NCBI GenBank assembly: GCA_019358875.1
Contig: JAHHIF010000012.1
Span: 102,524 to 166,523, forward strand
Source: Symplocastrum torsivum CPER-KK1
GTDB lineage: Bacteria > Cyanobacteriota > Cyanobacteriia > Cyanobacteriales > Coleofasciculaceae
Reading direction: 5' to 3'
Length of the DNA stretch: 64,000 nt
Shown here: one piece after another, positions 17,094 through 25,405 of the stretch
How positions within the stretch are numbered: the first letter of the stretch is position 1
Layout of the letters: every line of letters starts with the position of its first letter
The notes under the pieces: model-generated
Databases searched by the model: none
What the model was told of the DNA's origin: nothing
The model's input: only the letters and a program-made list of their open reading frames with translations
Position numbers and translations under genes: made by a program

Positions 17094-17744
17094 ATGGTTG
17101 TTATGAGCCAACTACAAGCGAAACTACCAACCGATACCTGGGTGAATGCTACCTGGGACGAGTACATAAAGGCGATTGGCGATCCAGCCTTTGAAAAAGC
17201 CAGAGGCTACTACTATAACGGACGCATGAGGTTGGAGATGTCGGCGCTTGGTAACCCCCATTCTCGCGACCATTTTATTGTTATTGCTGCGATCGCACTC
17301 TTTGCAAGTACTCGAAACATTGATTTGGACGGTCACGACAACTGCACTTACCGCAAGACAGGCTATGAGGAAGCGCAACCGGATGTCTCGTTTTATCTAG
17401 GTGCTAACGCGGAAACGGTGCCTTGGGATGCAACCATCATCGATCTCGATACCTACCCACCCCCTGACCTCGTAATTGAAGTTGCCTATTCTTCCCTGGC
17501 AGATGATAAAGGTGAGAAACGTCTACTCTACGAATCACTCGGAGTCCGTGAGTATTGGATTATTGATGTTCAAAATGTTCAGGTACTTGCATTTGAGATC
17601 CATAATCGAGGCAGTCGCAGAATTGACCAGTCCCAGGTGCTTCCAGGTTTGGATATTGCGCTATTGGAAGAAGCCTTCCGGCGTAGTCGGCAAATGAATC
17701 ATGGCAAAGTGAGTGCTTGGTTGTTGTCGCAGTTTCAATCTTGA
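17094..17744 (+). CDS. Uma2 family (DUF820) endonuclease-like protein, copy 1
   Basis: A 216-residue PD-(D/E)xK-fold protein. Seen are Q-P-D-V-S-F-Y near 103 and P-D-L-V-I-E-V-A near 135 (family acidic residues), followed by K-R-L-L-Y and G-V-R-E-Y-W-I-I-D, the Uma2 hallmark. These genes are present in tens of copies in many cyanobacteria; their biological role is not settled. The ATG at 17094 (then another at 17103) is the first in frame. A second copy follows 68 bases later in the same direction; the two share about the same layout and start (T-D-T-W-V), so they arose by tandem duplication. Confidence 0.85.
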   Translation: MVVMSQLQAKLPTDTWVNATWDEYIKAIGDPAFEKARGYYYNGRMRLEMSALGNPHSRDHFIVIAAIALFASTRNIDLDGHDNCTYRKTGYEEAQPDVSFYLGANAETVPWDATIIDLDTYPPPDLVIEVAYSSLADDKGEKRLLYESLGVREYWIIDVQNVQVLAFEIHNRGSRRIDQSQVLPGLDIALLEEAFRRSRQMNHGKVSAWLLSQFQS

Positions 17745-17812
17745 GCGTTCCTATCGTTAATACGAATAGGCAGGGAACTTAGAAGTTTTCGTTTTGGCGG
17801 GAGGGTTAGACC

Positions 17813-18454
17813 ATGAGTGAGTTACAAACCAGACCACGCACAGATACATGGGTAGCAGCCTCATGGGAGGAGTATGCCCGCACCATTGAAGACCCGATTT
17901 ACGAGAAGGCGAAGGGCTACTACTACAAGGGTCACATGAGGATTGAGATGTCAGCAGTCAGTTTTGATCATGGACAGGATCATGTTGTAATTATCCTGGC
18001 AGTTAATCTGTTTGCAACAATTAAAGGTATTCCGTTAAGAGGTTTAGACACCACTACTTTTCGTAAACCAGGTGTCCGGGAATGTCAGCCGGATGTGTCT
18101 TATTACATTGGTAATAGCGCTCAGGCTATTCCATCAGGTACGGGGATTGTTAATCTTGATGAGTATCCGGCACCAAATTTAGTGATTGAGGTTGCCAAAA
18201 CTTCATTGTTAGATGATGTGGGAACGAAACGGGCACTGTATGAAGAGTTAGGTGTGGCTGAATATTGGGTGGTAGATGTGCAAAATACCCAAATTCTCGC
18301 CTATGCGGTTGCCGATCAGGGAAGTAAACGCATTCAGGTATCTCAGGAATTACCAGGACTAACAATCGCCATTTTAGAAGAAGCCCTCCGCCGTAGTCGA
18401 GAAACGGATCAATCTCAGGTGGGAGCCTGGTTACTGACTCAATTTCGCGTTTGA
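17813..18454 (+). CDS. Uma2 family (DUF820) endonuclease-like protein, copy 2
   Basis: A 213-residue paralogue of the gene upstream: T-D-T-W-V-A-A-S-W-E-E-Y at the start, E-C-Q-P-D-V-S-Y-Y near 87, P-N-L-V-I-E-V-A near 127 and G-V-A-E-Y-W-V-V-D near 151. In this copy the P-D-L of the upstream copy has become P-N-L, so one acidic position differs; whether that removes activity is unclear. The ATG at 17813 follows GGAGGG about ten bases upstream (17802-17807), a good ribosome-binding site. A hairpin-like CATAAGC/GCTTATG pair lies 130 bases after the stop. Confidence 0.84.
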   Translation: MSELQTRPRTDTWVAASWEEYARTIEDPIYEKAKGYYYKGHMRIEMSAVSFDHGQDHVVIILAVNLFATIKGIPLRGLDTTTFRKPGVRECQPDVSYYIGNSAQAIPSGTGIVNLDEYPAPNLVIEVAKTSLLDDVGTKRALYEELGVAEYWVVDVQNTQILAYAVADQGSKRIQVSQELPGLTIAILEEALRRSRETDQSQVGAWLLTQFRV

Positions 18455-18742
18455 GATCCAGAATCGAGACCGTCGCAGAATTATCCAGCCCTAGGGCGTG
18501 TTTTCAAACTTCCCCGTCAGATTTCACCAATCGGTTCGCTGAAAATCCCGTCAAAGGTTGTGTCTGCAACAGGCATGACTTAGTGGGTCATAAGCCGAAT
18601 AACTAGCTTATGGTACGCTATTCGATCGCCTCCAGTACCAGTAAAGTTGATCGCAAGCAAAAATGAACAGAGCGATCGCGCTTTCCTCACGGTGCATCAA
18701 TTTCATGCCACCATACCAGATAGATTCGAGTGGTTGAGCCGC

Positions 18743-19381
18743 ATGAAGTACAAATGGATGAAAATTCTTCGATGGGTTCTGATTGGGGTTCTCATTGCTT
18801 TAGCGATTTGGCTGCTCAACAAATATGGCATTGAGCAAGTTCGAGAACAGGTTGAGCGCTTTGGCATCTGGGCACCTGTGATCGTGTTCGGACTGCGGTT
18901 TACCAGCATCATTTTGCCAGTCCTTCCAGGAACAGCTTATGCAATTTTAGCAGGCGGTTTGTTTGGGTTTGTTCAGGGATTACTGGTGGTTGCTCTAGCC
19001 GATTTATTGTCCTGTACATTCAACTTCTACATTGCTCGTCGCTACGGACGTAGTTTAGTTGAACGGTTTGTCGGTCAGCAATTTATGGAAAAAGTCGATC
19101 GCCTCGCTCAACGACATTTGGAAGGCAACTTTTTCCTAATGACGGGCTTTTTAATGACAGGACTATTTGATTTTGCAGCTTATGCCGTAGGACTCACCCA
19201 AACCCGTTGGCAAAGCTATTTGATAGCCCTAATTGCCAGCATTCTTATTGCCAAGCCACTTTGGGTCGCAGCAGGAGCAGGAATATTTGAAGGCAGCCAG
19301 TTATTCTTAGGCTTTGCCCTACTCGGAGCCTTCGGCATCGGCATAGTGACAGCCGTTGTCCAACGCAAGCCAAATCAATGA
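18743..19381 (+). CDS. TVP38/TMEM64-family membrane protein (DedA-like)
   Basis: About 212 residues with five or six membrane helices. The conserved middle of the TVP38/TMEM64/SNARE-associated domain is visible: L-P-V-L-P-G-T-A-Y-A-I-L-A-G-G-L-F-G-F, then L-S-C-T-F-N-F-Y-I-A-R-R-Y-G-R. Related DedA proteins move lipid carriers or phospholipids across the membrane. The ATG at 18743 was chosen; the open frame begins at a TTG at 18647 but the extra residues look non-conserved and the ATG directly precedes a basic and hydrophobic N-terminus. It is a lone gene between the Uma2 pair and nudC. Confidence 0.82.
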   Translation: MKYKWMKILRWVLIGVLIALAIWLLNKYGIEQVREQVERFGIWAPVIVFGLRFTSIILPVLPGTAYAILAGGLFGFVQGLLVVALADLLSCTFNFYIARRYGRSLVERFVGQQFMEKVDRLAQRHLEGNFFLMTGFLMTGLFDFAAYAVGLTQTRWQSYLIALIASILIAKPLWVAAGAGIFEGSQLFLGFALLGAFGIGIVTAVVQRKPNQ

Positions 19382-19647
19382 CCAGCAATCAGGATTCAAG
19401 AGTAACAAACTTAAAACCAGTGTTGAGGATAACTGCGATCTTCCGCCAAATTATTGAACACCACAGCACACGAAACCAAGATAATTGAACCTTCAAGTGC
19501 CGGAGTTAGCAAGAACTCCAGCGAGTTGAATGAAACAAAGCAGCACAAAGATGGTGAACCATCAGAAGAACAACTCAGGGCTTAATTGCAGTGATACGAT
19601 GAAGGCGATTGTCTGCGGTACGTTACGCGATCGCACTAAGAGTGGAT

Positions 19648-20466
19648 ATGCATAGAACCTTCATCCCTGGCATTACTCACCCGGCACTACAGTCTGAACC
19701 TGCTTGGTGGTTCGCGTTTGTCGGCAATAAGTTGCTAGTTCGCCCTGAAGGAACACTCAGCACGATTCCCAACCTAATCAGCTTGTCAGAGATTGGCTTG
19801 GTGCCCGTGCGGACTCAATTTCTCGGTACCCTGGATAATCAGCCTTGTTATTCGGCGGAATTACCCAAGGATGCGATCGCACCTGATGGCTTGACCTTCC
19901 GGGGACTGCGAGAATTGTATGGAATGTTAGACGAAGACTTGTTTGTGCTGAGTGGTCGGGCTATTCAGATTGTGGAATGGGATCGTACTCATCAGTACTG
20001 CGGACACTGTGCAACTCCAACAACGCAATTACCCCATGAACGTACCAAGCGTTGTCCTAAATGCGGATTAGTTAATTATCCTCGTCTCTCGCCTGCGGTC
20101 ATTATGCTCATCTCTCGTGGTGAAGAACTATTATTAGCTCGTGCCCCTCGATTTCCAGCCGGAATGTACAGTGTACTCGCTGGATTCGTGGAACCGGGAG
20201 AATCCTTGGAAGAGACAGTGGTGCGGGAAGTTCGCGAGGAAGTCGGGATCGAGGTCAAAGACATTCGCTATTTTGGTTCACAACCCTGGCCGTTTCCGAA
20301 CTCGCTGATGATTGGATTCACAGCCACCTATGCCAGTGGTGATATTGTGATTGAACCAGAAGAACTGGCAGATGCCGCTTGGTTTAGCAAGCACAACTTG
20401 CCGCAGATTCCTCCTAAACTGAGCATTGCCCGAAAACTCATCGACTGGTTTGTCTCGACGCACTAA
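19648..20466 (+). CDS. nudC: NAD(+) diphosphatase / RNA decapping Nudix hydrolase
   Basis: 272 residues in three parts: an N-terminal domain, a zinc ribbon with Y-C-G-H-C and R-C-P-K-C-G (four Cys), and a Nudix domain. The Nudix box is G-F-V-E-P-G-E-S-L-E-E-T, continuing to R-E-V-R-E-E-V-G-I. S-Q-P-W-P-F-P, directly after it, is the NudC-specific motif that separates it from other Nudix enzymes. It hydrolyses NADH/NAD+ and removes NAD caps from RNA. The ATG at 19648 was chosen over the TTG at 19609, giving a normal length (E. coli NudC is 257). It is convergent with the dndE gene, 19 bases away. Confidence 0.93.
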   Translation: MHRTFIPGITHPALQSEPAWWFAFVGNKLLVRPEGTLSTIPNLISLSEIGLVPVRTQFLGTLDNQPCYSAELPKDAIAPDGLTFRGLRELYGMLDEDLFVLSGRAIQIVEWDRTHQYCGHCATPTTQLPHERTKRCPKCGLVNYPRLSPAVIMLISRGEELLLARAPRFPAGMYSVLAGFVEPGESLEETVVREVREEVGIEVKDIRYFGSQPWPFPNSLMIGFTATYASGDIVIEPEELADAAWFSKHNLPQIPPKLSIARKLIDWFVSTH

Positions 20467-20485
20467 AGTGATTTGCCATAGTTTT

Positions 20486-20884
20486 TTACAACACTCTCTG
20501 AGGCGGCATAGCTACAGCAATCAAGTCTTCAATCTTTTTAAGATTTGAATCGCCTGCCAAATAGCCAATACCTCGATGCAGGTGGAGGCGAAATTGGGTA
20601 GCCAGGGTATCTTTATCAAGAGGCAAGCCATCATTATGACAGCGTTGTTTAAGGGCAATGAGTAGAATATCGGCGATGTCTCCTCCGAAGACACGCCAAC
20701 TCATTTCTACATTGCTGTCTTGAGGAATGGGGACAGGTGAGGGGATGCTGGGTTCAGCGAGGGAACGACAGAATGCCCAACGGCAGAGGATGTTCCATTG
20801 GTCAATTTTGGTGTTGCGTTTGAGTTTGGTGAGTTGGTCTTTAGCGCTTTGAGAAAGCTTAATGCGATCGATTGGGGGTTCCAC
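20486..20884 (-). CDS. dndE: DndE (DUF1832), orphan DNA phosphorothioation protein
   Basis: The 132 residues start M-E-P-P-I-D-R-I-K-L-S and contain N-I-L-C-R-W-A-F-C-R-S-L-A-E-P, then V-F-G-G-D-I-A-D-I-L-L-I-A-L and H-L-H-R-G-I-G-Y-L, which match cyanobacterial DndE. DndE works with DndA, C and D to put sulfur in the DNA backbone and binds nicked DNA. None of those genes is in the window, and the 700 bases upstream hold no recognisable remnant. The start is a GTG at 20884, directly after an in-frame TAA; no good ribosome-binding site is seen. The protein looks complete and under constraint. Confidence 0.8.
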   Translation of the reverse strand: MEPPIDRIKLSQSAKDQLTKLKRNTKIDQWNILCRWAFCRSLAEPSIPSPVPIPQDSNVEMSWRVFGGDIADILLIALKQRCHNDGLPLDKDTLATQFRLHLHRGIGYLAGDSNLKKIEDLIAVAMPPQRVL

Positions 20885-21590
20885 TTAAATTTTGAAGTAC
20901 GAGAAATAACGAGCCACTTTGGCTGTGGCGTGAGTCGTATTTTAGGATATATCCCTGTGCGATCGCATCTTGCTTCCATAACCTTCCCACTTCGACTTTA
21001 CCAATATGAATCAGTACCACAGAGTTGACCAAGTTGGTACAACGAGCGATCGTGAAACTCTGCAAACTTGCCTCCAACTGTTTTGGAGATGAACAAGCGG
21101 CAATGGAAGCACAGGAGCAAAAACAATCAAACTTTGAAAATTTGCTAAAACGAGGGCTGACTTCACAATTCTCATATAATTACCCAGGTAATTATGAAAT
21201 TTCAGTAAAGATGCCTGTTTTTTGGCGTAAAAGAAAGCTTTTCCTCATTCTGTTGACGCTTCTTCAGTAAAATCTTAGGTGTCTCTCTCGTGAGAGTATG
21301 GAATTACAGGCTGGCAAATCTAGATTGTGATTGAGTTTTCCGTGATAGTACGGAACAAACAACCTGTTAATTCAGCAAGGCTTTGCCTAGAGTGCTGCGA
21401 TCGCTATCAAGACGCAGCACAATTAGGGTGCAACTGGGGTAACTACACTCAAAAAAACCAAAGCGTACCACTGTTGTCGATGAACGTATCAAAAAAGAAG
21501 AAAACTCAGGCTAGTGAAAGCACAAGCCTTGCTTTAACCACTAGTGGATTTGTAGGGGGCAGATTAACTCGCTCTCCATTCTTCCTATAG
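20885..21590. other. Gene-poor stretch with a strong palindrome
   Basis: No supported gene. A minus-strand frame of about 72 codons (20859-21077) overlaps the start of dndE, but its product is not recognised. The stretch holds the palindrome at 21176-21195 and a CTCTC/GAGAG stem near 21285. Stops are frequent in all other frames. Confidence 0.45.
21176..21195. repeat. Near-perfect palindrome ATAATTACC-ca-GGTAATTAT
   Basis: Nine-base perfect arms separated by two bases. AT-rich arms without a T-run suggest an operator rather than a terminator. No adjacent intact gene makes the target obvious. Confidence 0.6.
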
Positions 21591-21865
21591 ATGCCTATGT
21601 CACTTGCTGAAATCATCGGCACAGCCGGGGATAATGAGTCGAGTATTACGGCGAATGGCAGTATCCTCACAGGTGTTTATGAAATTTGCCATCAGGGTGC
21701 TGATCAAATTGTCAATAGCTATCTGCAATTACTGTAGGATAGCTCGGATATTAGTGTTCAAATTGATTCCAATGGTATTGAATGATGCTTTTGCCTTAGA
21801 ACGATGGCTATTCCAGAAAAGCTAATAGCAACAGATTTAAACGTGGTTGTACAAAATGTAGTTAT
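21591..21865 (+). pseudogene. Decayed copy of the small RTX protein
   Basis: An ATG at 21591 opens a 48-codon frame ending in TAG (21735-21737). Its last part reads G-A-D-Q-I-V-N-S-Y-L-Q-L-L, matching G-I-D-P-I-A-D-G-Y-L-Q-F-V of the intact protein at 21887. Past the TAG the same frame gives S-S-D-I-S-V-Q-I-D-S-N-G-I against G-S-D-A-R-V-Q-I-D-P-D-G-V, then a TGA. After a frame change R-T-M-A-I-P-E-K matches R-T-M-A-I-L-E-N. At least two stops and one shift make it dead. The calcium-binding repeats are missing from this copy. Confidence 0.82.
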
Positions 21866-21886
21866 CAGCATAGCTGAGGTGACAAG

Positions 21887-22303
21887 ATGACGGTTAGTAC
21901 GAATAGCACTATCCTCACCCTCATAGGGTCTAATGGTCGAGATACGCTCATAGGTACTAGTGGTCACGATATTATCATCGGTGGTCTTGGCGGTGACACC
22001 TTGACAGGTGGGGCGGGTTTTGACCAGTTCGTTTACGAAAGCTTTAGTGACCGGACTGACAAAATCACTGACTTTAACCCCAACCAAGATATGGTTGTCT
22101 TGACGGATGTGTTTGCAGAGATTGGCTATCAGGGGATTGACCCCATTGCCGACGGCTATCTGCAATTTGTGCAGACTGGCTCAGATGCCAGAGTGCAAAT
22201 CGATCCTGATGGAGTCGATGGTTTCCACGCATTCAGAACAATGGCTATCTTAGAAAATGTGACAATAGAGTCTTTATCTGTTGGTAGCAACGTGATTGTC
22301 TAG
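21887..22303 (+). CDS. Small RTX (hemolysin-type calcium-binding) protein, likely type I secretion cargo
   Basis: A 138-residue protein with nonapeptide repeats: G-S-N-G-R-D-T-L-I, G-T-S-G-H-D-I-I-I, G-G-L-G-G-D-T-L-T, then G-G-A-G-F-D-Q-F-V, and the usual D-K-I-T-D-F-N-P after them. RTX repeats bind calcium and fold after export; the signal for type I secretion is in the C-terminus. There is no N-terminal signal peptide, which agrees with type I export. The intact ABC and HlyD genes for such export are 4 kb downstream. A strong terminator (22341-22431) follows. It may be a short adhesin or surface protein; its own activity is unknown. Confidence 0.83.
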   Translation: MTVSTNSTILTLIGSNGRDTLIGTSGHDIIIGGLGGDTLTGGAGFDQFVYESFSDRTDKITDFNPNQDMVVLTDVFAEIGYQGIDPIADGYLQFVQTGSDARVQIDPDGVDGFHAFRTMAILENVTIESLSVGSNVIV

Positions 22304-22340
22304 GCTTTAACAATTAGAGTTCGGAGCGTTCTTCAAAACC

Positions 22341-22431
22341 GCCTCTCCTCCTTCCTAGTTCTGTCTACCCTCTTCGCTCTATCTAAGACATGAGGAGTGG
22401 GTAGTAGGGAGTGGAGGAGAGGCGTTTTTTT
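22341..22431 (+). terminator. Strong intrinsic terminator after the RTX gene
   Basis: A perfect 12-base stem CGCCTCTCCTCC (22341-22352) pairs with GGAGGAGAGGCG (22413-22424). Inner CTACCC and GGGTAG extend it. Seven T's follow at 22425-22431. Confidence 0.9.
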
Positions 22432-22987
22432 GCTTCTTTATGCGCTAAGCGTATGTAGTGGATGAGGTACAAATTTCTAGGTTTTCGGGAATTGGGAATG
22501 GGGAATAGGCAAGAAACTTAGATGTACCTCACTGATACGAGAAGTGCTATGTAAAGGAATGATGAAGAGAATTGTTTGGGCTTTATAAGGATTTCATAAA
22601 TAGCTTTATAAAAAACTCACAAAATATTCATGAGAACTTTATGAAATCCTTCAAAATTTTTATCACAATCTAATAGATGCAATTCCCTGAATGTTTAGGA
22701 TTAAAGTCTAACAAAAATTTAGTATGTTTGCTAACAACCATGAAATGATTACCCGTACTCGAACCCCTAATTATATTGAATTGGTGAAGATTACGTAGTT
22801 TCACTAGCAGAGCAATCTCAAGTAGGTCAGTATTTACTTATAAACAAAGCACAGGATTTTTGAAAGCAGGGATGTTACGAGAGATTGGCAGCCTCTACTA
22901 GGAGAAATTTTCTTGCATTGGGATATTACGATCGCAATCGGAAATCTTCTTATTGTCAATCTCCAGCTCTAAGCATGAAAGAAATCT
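22432..22987. other. Gap with regulatory-looking inverted repeats
   Basis: No gene is supported. It contains an AATGGGGAATAGG-type purine tract (near 22495), a 14-base perfect inverted repeat (22587 and 22638) and two TTCAT...CTTTAT sites, then AT-rich sequence to the PEP-CTERM gene. Confidence 0.5.
22587..22651. promoter_or_regulatory. 14-base inverted repeat with two regulator-like sites
   Basis: AAGGATTTCATAAA (22587-22600) is the exact reverse complement of TTTATGAAATCCTT (22638-22651). Each arm overlaps a TTCAT-x-A-like site: TTCATAAATAGCTTTATA at 22593-22610 and TTCATGAGAACTTTATGA at 22627-22644. The same type of site occurs at 7208. Two facing sites upstream of the PEP-CTERM gene (22988) look like an operator for a dimeric regulator. 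This is inference from symmetry and recurrence. Confidence 0.4.
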
Positions 22988-23773
22988 ATGTTTTTCTCCA
23001 CATCCTCCATGCATTTCTCTATAAAAGCTGGTATCGTTAGCCTCCTGAGTCTGGCAAGTCTATTTAGTGCTGGTTCATCCTCAGCTGCAGTTCTCAATGG
23101 TAGTTTTGAGACGGGCGACTTTAGCGGTTGGCAAACGTTTGGTCAAACTTCTATAGAAACGGTTGAATTTGGTACTAGCCCAACGGAAGGAACTCAGCAA
23201 GCTCTGTTAGATACCTTCTGCCCAGGTTCTGAAGAAAGCTGTCAGGACAATGCCGCTGGACTAGCAGCCTTTCTTGGTCTAGAAATGACTGACTTAGATG
23301 AGATCGGACAAGGGGAAGTATTTGAAGGTTCAGCGATAAAAACCACCTTGACGGTAGAATCTGGAGATACTTTGACATTTGATTGGAATTTCTTCACGGA
23401 GTTCAAGGAGGCAGAAGAAGAATATAACGACTTCGCCTTTGTCACACTCTCGGCGACAGTCCTTGCCGATACATACTCAACATTTCCAGAGTCTCTAATA
23501 GACCTAACCAAGTTTCGCTACCAAACGGGATATCAAACTTTCAGCTATACCTTCACGACAGCGGGAACATACACCCTAGGCATTGGCGTCGCTGAGTTGG
23601 GTGATGGGTTGGACGAAGCAGGATTATTAGTCGATGATGTGGTGATAGCTAGCACGCCTCCTGCTACCGATGTTCCTGAACCGACTTCTGTCCTGGGTGT
23701 ACTAGCACTTGGTGTTTTGGGCTTTGCTTCGCGGCGATGGCAGCAATATAGCAAGGATGAGCGTAGCCATTAG
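22988..23773 (+). CDS. PEP-CTERM sorting-signal exported protein
   Basis: A 261-residue secreted protein. An N-terminal signal peptide (hydrophobic core about residues 12-30, then S-S-A-A-V) is followed by N-G-S-F-E-T-G-D-F-S-G-W, the start of a beta-sandwich common in PEP-CTERM proteins. The C-terminus has V-P-E-P-T-S-V-L-G-V-L-A-L-G, a hydrophobic segment, and R-R-W-Q-Q, the complete PEP-CTERM tripartite signal. Such proteins are cut and anchored by exosortase and are linked to exopolysaccharide. No exosortase gene is in the window. Neighbouring terminator and inverted repeats suggest it is transcribed alone. Confidence 0.88.
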   Translation: MFFSTSSMHFSIKAGIVSLLSLASLFSAGSSSAAVLNGSFETGDFSGWQTFGQTSIETVEFGTSPTEGTQQALLDTFCPGSEESCQDNAAGLAAFLGLEMTDLDEIGQGEVFEGSAIKTTLTVESGDTLTFDWNFFTEFKEAEEEYNDFAFVTLSATVLADTYSTFPESLIDLTKFRYQTGYQTFSYTFTTAGTYTLGIGVAELGDGLDEAGLLVDDVVIASTPPATDVPEPTSVLGVLALGVLGFASRRWQQYSKDERSH

Positions 23774-24158
23774 GCAAACGAGATAAGTATAGCGGCTATC
23801 CACTTAAGACGGGACAGCTTGATAGGGCGATGGGGTGATGGGGGGAGTCTCTATGTACATTTTCCCTACCTCCTCATCACCCTGATTGTCCCACTTTAAT
23901 TTGGTAGCTATATTGCTTAAGAACGCTTCATCTGTAGTTAAGTTTTCGCCTAAATTCTTAACAAGGCGGTGAACTTCTCGTGGAGTTGACACAATATAGC
24001 GGTTTTCCTTTCTTTCTAGATACAGCTCAGGTGTGTGAAACCTAGGCAGAGCAAGGAAAACACCAAAGCTGATAGCTGACGGCTTCCTGCTATAAAATAA
24101 TGAAGTGGTACTTCCTGGGTTCCACAAACGATTCATAAAGGAAGATAATTGTTCTGGA
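23774..24158. other. Gap before the PPIase gene
   Basis: Contains a G-rich tract (GATGGGGTGATGGGGGGAG near 23828), typical of cyanobacterial spacers. A 128-codon minus-strand frame (23804-24190) overlaps the PPIase start and is not recognised, so it was not called as a gene. Confidence 0.4.
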
Positions 24159-24884
24159 ATGACCACAGTTTTACGAGTTGGCGATCGCACAATTACAGTA
24201 GAAGAAATTATTCCCTTATTAGCTGGCTACCAGCTACTACCGCCCTTACTACGGGAAATTATTATTGATCAAGCGATCGCATCAGTAGAGTGTACACCTG
24301 AAGAAAAGACAAAAGCCTCTGGGCAGTTCTTTGAGCAAAATCAAATTACTGATGAAGCCGCTCAACAAGCGTGGGCAGCACGGCAGGGAATGACTTTAGT
24401 ACAGCTTGAAGCCCTAGCGACACGCGGGCTGAGAATTGAAAAATTTAAACAAGCCACTTGGGGGCATAAATTAGAATCCTATTTTCTGAGCCGCAAAGCT
24501 CAGTTAGACCGAGTTATCTACTCCCTGCTTCGCACTCAAGACCCAGGAATTGCCCAGGAACTCTACTTCCGAATTGAGGAAGGAGAACACTCGTTTGCTG
24601 ATTTGGCACGAGAGTATTCCCAAGGACCAGAAGCGCAAACTGGTGGGTTAATTGGTCCCGTTGAGCTGAGTACACCTCACCCCACACTTGCCCAAATGCT
24701 GCGGATAACCAAACCCGGTCAACTATGCCCTCCAACACGGTTAGGGGAATGGCTTGTTATTGTCCGCCTAGAAAAATTTATACCTGCTCAGCTTGATGCA
24801 CCAATGTGTCAACGACTGCTGAATGAGTGCTTCAATACCTGGCTTTCTGAACAACTAAATCAACAATTAGCTGTAGGTCATTAA
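24159..24884 (+). CDS. Parvulin-type peptidyl-prolyl isomerase of a type I secretion unit
   Basis: 241 residues from the ATG at 24159 (the frame is open back to 24105). The first half is helical (L-L-P-P-L-L-R-E-I-I-I-D-Q-A-I-A). The second half holds a PpiC/parvulin domain with F-A-D-L-A-R-E-Y-S-Q-G-P, G-G-L-I-G-P and T-K-P-G-Q-L, then a short C-terminal helix. There is no signal peptide, so it acts in the cytoplasm, or the export is non-classical. In many cyanobacteria such a gene stands next to an HlyB-type transporter and HlyD and is thought to help fold or hand over the cargo. Here the transporter is 1.3 kb downstream, with a dead copy in between. Confidence 0.82.
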   Translation: MTTVLRVGDRTITVEEIIPLLAGYQLLPPLLREIIIDQAIASVECTPEEKTKASGQFFEQNQITDEAAQQAWAARQGMTLVQLEALATRGLRIEKFKQATWGHKLESYFLSRKAQLDRVIYSLLRTQDPGIAQELYFRIEEGEHSFADLAREYSQGPEAQTGGLIGPVELSTPHPTLAQMLRITKPGQLCPPTRLGEWLVIVRLEKFIPAQLDAPMCQRLLNECFNTWLSEQLNQQLAVGH

Positions 24885-25405
24885 TTGATTTAGTTGCGAG
24901 TAACCGCTACTTGTCCCATCACATTCTCCAGCAAAATCCCTTCAACAGCAGAATTTGCGATCGCTTACAGTATTAATGTTGCTACCAACAATACCGGAAC
25001 CTGTGCCAGAGGCGATCACAAAAACGCTGTAGTAGTTGAAGCATTTTCTTGTGCCAGTTGGTGGTTGTCTCCAACGGGGATAATTTTTTAAGAAATAAAA
25101 TTATTGACAAAGCTCCAAAAACAATACAACTTTAATACCCTTGTGGCAAAAAAGCCTTCATTGAAATTCATGCCTTTTGACTAATCTTTTCTTCAAAATA
25201 TTCAAGAAATGACATCAATCCTTCTGTGAAACGACTTGCCTTTAGCATTGAATGAAACCACTTCTTCCGTGAAACTACTGGCTTTTAACCTTTAAAGTTG
25301 TGGAAGCGCTCTGTATACATAACAAAATAATTAAACAGAGCTTCAACAAGCGTCACACTTGTTATCCTAGGGTTAAAGGTGACGTGCTAATCCTGCTCTG
25401 GCCCA
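24885..25405. other. Gap with an imperfect direct repeat
   Basis: No intact gene. A 26-base imperfect direct repeat (21 of 26 identical) is at 25221-25246 and 25264-25289. Open frames near 24894-25091 are short and unrecognised; on the minus strand one frame ends with L-L-E-N-V-M-G-Q-V but has internal stops. Confidence 0.4.
25221..25289. repeat. Imperfect direct repeat, 26 bases twice
   Basis: CTTCTGTGAAACGACTTGCC-type at 25221 and CTTCCGTGAAACTACTGGCT-type at 25264, 43 bases apart. Five mismatches in 26 positions. Confidence 0.55.

Noticed and set aside
20859..21077. A 72-codon minus-strand frame upstream of dndE, considered as a remnant of another dnd gene.
   Set aside because: No DndC or DndD motif is visible and the frame overlaps the dndE start.
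23804..24190. A 128-codon minus-strand frame between the PEP-CTERM and PPIase genes.
   Set aside because: It runs into the PPIase start, has no recognisable motif and includes low-complexity G/C tract translation.
24894..25091. A 65-codon plus-strand frame, considered as a small exported peptide or bacteriocin precursor near a C39-like transporter.
   Set aside because: No Gly-Gly leader, no ribosome-binding site, and Cys/Trp content looks accidental.
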